Made by a program: the position numbers and the translations under genes
From: Azoarcus sp031555955
GTDB taxonomy: Bacteria; Pseudomonadota; Gammaproteobacteria; Burkholderiales; Rhodocyclaceae
Length of the DNA stretch: 64,000 bases
Assembly: GCA_031555955.1 (NCBI GenBank)
Contig: JAVBTY010000028.1
Coordinates: forward strand, 12,208-76,207
Direction of reading: 5' to 3'
In this document: positions 59,749-64,000 of the stretch, one piece after another
Layout of the letters: each line of letters starts with the position of its first letter
Position numbering within the stretch: the stretch's first letter is position 1
The notes under the pieces: model-generated
The model's database searches: none
Seen by the model: only the letters and a program-made list of their open reading frames with translations
Told to the model about the DNA's origin: nothing

Positions 59749-60450
59749 ATGAATATTCCTGCCAGCCGCCTGCCGTGGCTGACCGCCCTTCCCACCGTCT
59801 GCGTTCTCGCCGTCTCCACGGCTGCCGCCCAGCAGCCGACCGAACCGGTGCACCGCACCGCGCGCACCTTCCTTGAGCAGGCCACCCAGGGTCTGCCAGG
59901 CGAGGTCGCCATCGAACTGGGCGCGGTGGATACGAACCAGCTCCCGCCCTGCGCCGCGCTCAGCGCATTCCTGCCCGCGCAGACGCGCGCATGGGGCCAG
60001 GTCAGCCTCGGCATCCGCTGCGATTCGCCGGTGGCGTGGAACATTTACCTCCCGGCGCGCATCCGCGTTACCGCCGATTACCTCGTCGCCGCACAGCCCC
60101 TGCGCGCCGGGCAGATCATCGGAACAGGCGATATCGCCCGCCGCCGCGGCGACCTGGCCGCGCAGCCCGATGACACGCTGACCGATCCCGCGCAGGCCGT
60201 GGGCCGCCACACCCGCCACGCCATCGCCGCGGGCAGCGCCCTGCGCGGCAATGCGGTGCGCATTCCCAATGCGGTGCGGCAGGGGCAGAACGTGCAGGTC
60301 ATCAGCACGGGGACGGGCTTCCACGTTGCCAGCGAGGGGCGCGCACTGAATAATGCAGCGCCGGGGGAAACCGCCCGGGTGCGCATGCCAAACGGCCAGG
60401 TCGTCACCGGAACGGCGCGGACCGATGGCGCGGTCGAGCTTTCATTCTGA
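59749..60450 (+). CDS. flgA: Flagellar basal-body P-ring chaperone FlgA
   Basis: FlgA is a periplasmic SAF-domain chaperone for FlgI. The ATG at 59749 begins a signal peptide (LTALPTVCVLAVSTAAA); the C-terminal SAF part reads RVTADYLVAAQPLRAGQIIG and AIAAGSALRGNAVRIP, ending VTGTARTDGAVELSF. 233 residues. Divergent from flgB, followed by flgM. Confidence 0.94.
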   Translation: MNIPASRLPWLTALPTVCVLAVSTAAAQQPTEPVHRTARTFLEQATQGLPGEVAIELGAVDTNQLPPCAALSAFLPAQTRAWGQVSLGIRCDSPVAWNIYLPARIRVTADYLVAAQPLRAGQIIGTGDIARRRGDLAAQPDDTLTDPAQAVGRHTRHAIAAGSALRGNAVRIPNAVRQGQNVQVISTGTGFHVASEGRALNNAAPGETARVRMPNGQVVTGTARTDGAVELSF

Positions 60451-60481
60451 ATCCGTGACAATAATCACCGCATTAAATGAC

Positions 60482-60508
60482 TAAAGTTTTTTTACCTGGG
60501 GCCGTAAT
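60482..60508 (+). promoter_or_regulatory. Sigma-28 (FliA) promoter of flgM
   Basis: TAAAGTTT (60482-60489), 11 bp, then GCCGTAAT (60501-60508). This matches the full -35 and most of the -10 of the flagellar sigma-28 consensus TAAAGTTT-N11-GCCGATAA. It lies 34 bp upstream of the flgM ATG, just where a late promoter for the anti-sigma factor is expected. Confidence 0.88.
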
Positions 60509-60541
60509 ACCGGACAGGGAACTTGTGCAGGGACAACCATC

Positions 60542-60838
60542 ATGAAAATCGACTCCAGAGGCAGCATAGCCTCCAGCATCCAGACAACCAGCCCGCAAAG
60601 CCGCGCCAGTTCGGCCGCGCGCCCCGCCGCCAGCGGCGAAAAGGTCCAGATTTCGGCCTTTTCCGCCAATCTCCAGAAGGCGGAAGCGCGCATGGCCGAT
60701 ACGCCGGTGGTGGATAAAAACCGGGTGGAAGAAATCCGCCAGGCCATCAGCGAAGGCCGTTTCAAGGTCGACGCCAGCCGCATCGCCGACAGCCTGATCG
60801 ACAGCGTGCGGCAGATGCTGGTCAGCCAGGGCTCGTAA
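60542..60838 (+). CDS. flgM: Anti-sigma-28 factor FlgM
   Basis: FlgM binds and holds FliA until the hook is finished and FlgM is exported. The 98-residue protein is disordered at the N-terminus (Ser/Ala-rich) with a C-terminal FliA-binding helix: VVDKNRVEEIRQAISEGRFK and ASRIADSLIDSVRQML. Its own sigma-28 promoter lies directly upstream, giving the usual autoregulated loop; flgN follows. Confidence 0.94.
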   Translation: MKIDSRGSIASSIQTTSPQSRASSAARPAASGEKVQISAFSANLQKAEARMADTPVVDKNRVEEIRQAISEGRFKVDASRIADSLIDSVRQMLVSQGS

Positions 60839-60867
60839 GCCCGGCCTGCCCGCTTCCGGCCACCCCG

Positions 60868-61347
60868 ATGCGCCAGCCCACGCCAGCGGAACTCCAGCGC
60901 CTCGCCCTGCTGATTGAAGCGGAGGCGATCCAGCTGCGCGAATTCATCGTGGTGCTGGAGCGCGAAACGGAACTGCTGATCGCCAGCGAGGTGGACAGCC
61001 TGCTCGCGCTCACGCACGACAAGACCGAGCGCTACCGCCGCCTGCAGCGCCTGCACGACGACCGCGCGCTGCTGCTGGGCAGGCTCGGTCTGGCGCATTC
61101 CGATACGGTGATCCGCCAGGTGTGCAATACCCTGCCGCGCGTGCTGGCGCGCTGGGACGAAGTGCTCGAACTCGCCCGCGACGCCAAAGGCCGTAACGAA
61201 ACCAACGGCAGGCTCATCACCGAACGCATGCAGAACAACCAGGCCGCGCTCTCCGTACTGCTCGCCGCCGCCAATCATCCCCAGCTGTACGATGCCGCCG
61301 GGCAGGCCCGTCCCACCGGCGGAGGGCGCATCCTCGGCAGCGCCTGA
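60868..61347 (+). CDS. flgN: Flagellar export chaperone FlgN
   Basis: FlgN is the export chaperone for FlgK and FlgL. The 159-residue, helical protein has LLIEAEAIQLREFIVVLERE and a C-terminal segment rich in Gln/Asn (GRLITERMQNNQAALSVL), the usual FlgN form. It follows flgM by 29 bp. Confidence 0.9.
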   Translation: MRQPTPAELQRLALLIEAEAIQLREFIVVLERETELLIASEVDSLLALTHDKTERYRRLQRLHDDRALLLGRLGLAHSDTVIRQVCNTLPRVLARWDEVLELARDAKGRNETNGRLITERMQNNQAALSVLLAAANHPQLYDAAGQARPTGGGRILGSA

Positions 61348-61428
61348 TCCCCTTCGGCGGACGCATTCAGCCGTCCGCCCGCTGTCAGTCTGTTATTCTG
61401 GCGCCCGTTTTCCCGCAGTGCGCCAAGT

Positions 61429-63405
61429 ATGACGACCAGACAGCAGTACGACGAATCCTCCTTCCGCGTCCTGAAAGGACTGGAGCCGGTACGCGAGCGT
61501 CCGGGCATGTACACCCGCACCGATTCGCCGGCCCACATCATCCAGGAAGTGATCGACAACGCCGCCGATGAAGCACTGGCTGGCTTCGCAAAAAAAATCC
61601 ATGTCGTCCTGCACCTGGACGGCTCCGTCACCGTCGCCGACGACGGCCGCGGCATCCCGGTCGGGCTGCATCCGGAAGAAGGCGTGCCGGTCATCGTGCT
61701 GGCCTATACCCGGCTGCACGCCGGCGGCAAATTCGACAAACGCCAGGGCAACAGCGCCTACGCCTTTTCCGGCGGACTGCACGGCGTCGGCGTGTCCGTA
61801 ACGAATGCGCTGTCGACACGGATCGAGGTGGAAATCAAACGCGACGGCAAACTGCACCGCATCGAATTCAGCGACGGCGGCGAGCACATCGGTACGCTGC
61901 GCGTCGAAGGCGAATGCGGGCGTCAGAGCGGCACCCGCGTGCGCGTCTGGCCGGACGCCCGCTACTTCGACAGCCCGCGCGTGCCGCTCGGCGAACTCGA
62001 ACGCCTGCTGCGCAGCAAGGCCGTGCTGCTGTCGGGCGTGGCGGTACGGCTCGACATCGAACAAGCCGCCGGACCGGCGCTGACCAAAACCTGGACCTAC
62101 CCGGAAGGGCTGACCGGCTACCTGAAGGAACTCGCCGGTGGCCTCGAACCGGCCGCGCCGATCTACACAGCGGAAAAATACGCCGGCGCGGACGACGCCA
62201 GCTTTGCCGCCGGCGAAGGCGCGGCGTGGACCATCGCCTGGTTCGAATCGGCGGTGCCGAGCGAATCGTATGTGAACCTGATTCCCACCGTGGCCGGCGG
62301 CACCCATGAATCGGGACTGCGCACCGGTGTGTTCGACGCGGTGAAATCCTTCGTCGAACACCACGCACTACTGCCGCGCGGCCTCAAGCTCCAGCAGGAA
62401 GACGTCTGCGGGCGGATGAGCTTCGTTCTTTCCGTCCGCCTGCTCGATCCCCAGTTCCAGGGCCAGGTGAAGGAAAAACTGAACTCCCGCGAAGCGGTGA
62501 AGCTCGTTTCCAGCCAGATTCGGGACCCCTTCGAGATCTGGCTCAACAACCACGTCGAAGCCGGCCGCGCGATCGCCGAACTGTCGATCAAGCAGGCGCT
62601 GGCGCGACAAAAAAGCGCGCAAAAAGTCGAACGGAAAAAAGCCTCCGGCGTGGCCGTGCTGCCGGGCAAGCTCTCCGACTGCGAATCCGGCGACATCGCC
62701 GCGAACGAACTCTTCCTCGTCGAAGGCGACTCCGCCGGCGGCTCGGCGAAAATGGCGCGCAACAAGGAAACACAGGCCATCCTGCCGCTACGCGGCAAAG
62801 TGCAGAATGCCTGGGAAATCGACCCCGACCGCCTGCTCGCCAACGCCGAAATCCACGATATCGCGGTGGCGCTGGGCGTGGACGCTCACCGCGCCGACAG
62901 CGACCCCGATCTCGGCGGCCTGCGCTACGGCAAGATCGTCATCATGTCCGACGCCGACGTGGACGGCTCCCATATCCAGACCCTGCTGCTGACGCTGTTC
63001 TTCCGCCACTTTCCCCGCCTGATCGAACGCGGGCACGTCTATGTGGCGCAGCCACCGCTGTACCGCGTGGATGTGCCGGCCCAGGGCAAGAAACGTCCTG
63101 CGCGCCGTCTGTACGCGCTCGACGACGGCGAACTGGCGGCGATCCGCGACCGCATGAAGCAGGAAGGCTTCAAGCCCGAACAGATCGAGATCGGCCGCTT
63201 CAAGGGCCTGGGCGAAATGAATCCGGACCAATTGCGCGAAACGACGATGGACCCGGCCACCCGACGCGTGCTGCCGGTGCAGGTCCGCCCCGGCGCATTC
63301 GACGACACGCTGCGCATGTTCAACCTGCTGATGGGCAAGGGCGAAGCCGCCGGCCGGCGTGCATGGATGGAAGACAAGGGCGACACGGTGGAAGCGGATA
63401 TCTGA
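61429..63405 (+). CDS. parE: DNA topoisomerase IV subunit B ParE
   Basis: ParE supplies the ATPase of topoisomerase IV, which decatenates daughter chromosomes. The GHKL ATPase is visible in EVIDNAADEALAGFAKKI, VADDGRGIPVG and YAFSGGLHGVGVSVTNALS; the TOPRIM domain as LFLVEGDSAGGSAKMARN with the Mg-binding IMSDADVDGSHI; the C-terminus as RFKGLGEMNPDQLRETTMDP. The Q-loop lysine form and the GGLHGVG pattern with no GyrB insert identify ParE; 658 residues. Confidence 0.95.
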   Translation: MTTRQQYDESSFRVLKGLEPVRERPGMYTRTDSPAHIIQEVIDNAADEALAGFAKKIHVVLHLDGSVTVADDGRGIPVGLHPEEGVPVIVLAYTRLHAGGKFDKRQGNSAYAFSGGLHGVGVSVTNALSTRIEVEIKRDGKLHRIEFSDGGEHIGTLRVEGECGRQSGTRVRVWPDARYFDSPRVPLGELERLLRSKAVLLSGVAVRLDIEQAAGPALTKTWTYPEGLTGYLKELAGGLEPAAPIYTAEKYAGADDASFAAGEGAAWTIAWFESAVPSESYVNLIPTVAGGTHESGLRTGVFDAVKSFVEHHALLPRGLKLQQEDVCGRMSFVLSVRLLDPQFQGQVKEKLNSREAVKLVSSQIRDPFEIWLNNHVEAGRAIAELSIKQALARQKSAQKVERKKASGVAVLPGKLSDCESGDIAANELFLVEGDSAGGSAKMARNKETQAILPLRGKVQNAWEIDPDRLLANAEIHDIAVALGVDAHRADSDPDLGGLRYGKIVIMSDADVDGSHIQTLLLTLFFRHFPRLIERGHVYVAQPPLYRVDVPAQGKKRPARRLYALDDGELAAIRDRMKQEGFKPEQIEIGRFKGLGEMNPDQLRETTMDPATRRVLPVQVRPGAFDDTLRMFNLLMGKGEAAGRRAWMEDKGDTVEADI

Positions 63406-63425
63406 CGTTAGATATAAAACAAAGC

Positions 63426-63659
63426 ATGAAGCTGATTTATCAACTTTTGTTTCTCATTGGCCTTATCTTTTTTATCATCGGTGCTGGATTGTGGGCGACC
63501 GTCGGCTTTCCAATTACACTCGGAGAGTTATCAACGGCTCTGACAGGTAAGGGGCCGTGGCAAGTAAACAAAGACAGCGGTTTCTTTTTGATGGTGTTTG
63601 GTTTTTTACTTGCTGGTTATTGTGCGATTGAAATTCACCACAAACGCTGGAAAAAATGA
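63426..63659 (+). CDS. Small two-helix membrane protein
   Basis: The ATG at 63426 opens a 77-residue protein with two helices (LIYQLLFLIGLIFFIIGAGL and FFLMVFGFLLAGYCAIEI), a polar loop between, and a basic tail HHKRWKK. No family is recognised. It follows parE by 20 bp but is visibly more A+T-rich, so it is probably an acquired gene. Confidence 0.55.
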   Translation: MKLIYQLLFLIGLIFFIIGAGLWATVGFPITLGELSTALTGKGPWQVNKDSGFFLMVFGFLLAGYCAIEIHHKRWKK

Positions 63660-63749
63660 CGTTGAACAAAGAATTTGAACCGCCGTTCGAGAGGAACGCT
63701 GCAAAAGCGCGGCATCCCTCAGCTTTACGTCAGGTTGCCGGGGAGCGCC

Positions 63750-63887
63750 GTGGAGAAACTGAGAAGGTACGTCTCGCTAGCGTGCGGACTGGTCTGCTTA
63801 TGGTTTCTGGTTCGGGTCGTGCTTTCCATGATCAGCAGCGGCATGGAGTGGGGCAGCATCCAGGGCAACCGCACTTATCCTTCATAG
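63750..63887 (+). CDS. Possible 45-residue membrane protein
   Basis: A GTG at 63750 preceded by GGGGAG opens a 45-residue frame with one helix (SLACGLVCLWFLVRVVLSMI) and a polar tail. No family is recognised. The small size and alternative frames make this uncertain. Confidence 0.35.
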   Translation: MEKLRRYVSLACGLVCLWFLVRVVLSMISSGMEWGSIQGNRTYPS

Positions 63888-64000
63888 CGATCTAATCCCA
63901 AGCACCCGCATGCGCTCATCGTCATCCCAGCCTGCCATCTTGCGACGCCCCCGTAGGCTGGTCTTGGGCCATCTCGTGTCTTGCCGGAGCATATTGAGGA
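63882..64000 (-). CDS. Possible C-terminal end of a minus-strand gene entering from the right
   Basis: The minus strand is open from the edge to a TGA at 63882-63884, reading MLRQDTRWPKTSLRGRRKMA and ending MRVLGIRSL. It is basic and has no recognised domain. Only 38 codons are visible, so this may be chance. Confidence 0.2.
   Translation of the reverse strand, partial: LNMLRQDTRWPKTSLRGRRKMAGWDDDERMRVLGIRSL

Overview
The window reads as a GC-rich proteobacterial chromosome, most likely betaproteobacterial. The support is gene content and order: a glnA / DUF4124 / ntrB / ntrC locus, birA-coaX-SPOR, coaE-zapD-yacG followed by a convergent Nudix-ThiE fusion and a DUF815 ATPase, divergent ybbA/tesA and selD/mnmH pairs, yciB-bolA-parvulin, and a complete flgAMN / flgBCDEFGHIJKL block. 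Nothing in the sequence fixes a genus. No rRNA, tRNA or CRISPR array was seen.

Layout. 1-2.4 kb: the 5' part of nadA, a rhodanese, and a CDF metal transporter whose natural start is separated from its reading frame by an 18-C tract. 2.6-12.2 kb: nitrogen regulation (glnA, DUF4124, ntrB, ntrC), interrupted at 4.1-8.7 kb by an A+T-richer island and followed by a decayed second copy of the glnA 3' end. 12.3-22 kb: housekeeping genes (secreted unknown, birA, coaX, TrpB2, SPOR, coaE, zapD, yacG, Nudix-ThiE, DUF815 ATPase with a 36-codon partner, mltA). 22.2-26.7 kb: two c-di-GMP-type signalling proteins (REC-HD-GYP and HDOD-REC-GGDEF) flanking prophage and IS481 debris. 26.8-34.8 kb: ybbA/tesA, selD/mnmH, a methyltransferase, a lipoprotein, a PQQ-type sugar dehydrogenase and an orphan histidine kinase. 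35-48 kb: a Pat-like acyl-CoA synthetase/acetyltransferase, yciB-bolA-ppiC, an acyl-CoA dehydrogenase with etfBA and a CbiM-like protein, a BT1-type transporter, a RutE-like reductase and gabD. 48.3-61.3 kb: the flagellar rod, hook and ring genes on the minus strand, with flgA, flgM and flgN divergent. 61.4-64 kb: parE and small membrane ORFs.

The most unusual part is the 4.1-8.7 kb island, six genes transcribed leftward. In order they encode an outer-membrane beta-barrel-like protein whose 5' end carries six 7-bp repeats; a Sec-exported Gly/Ala-rich small protein with two tandem double-glycine-type leader motifs; an overlapping four-helix 107-residue membrane protein (immunity-like); a stand-alone secreted C39 peptidase; a ChaN-like protein; and a DUF2059-like secreted protein. 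I infer a periplasmic maturation and outer-membrane export system for a bacteriocin- or amyloid-like peptide. It resembles Fap (secreted C39 plus outer-membrane barrel) in plan, but its substrate looks like a class II bacteriocin precursor. A 13-bp direct repeat brackets the island, and it splits a locus in which glnA normally lies next to ntrBC. Heptamer and poly-C tracts in coding 5' ends suggest phase variation at two loci, although sequencing error has to be excluded for the poly-C.
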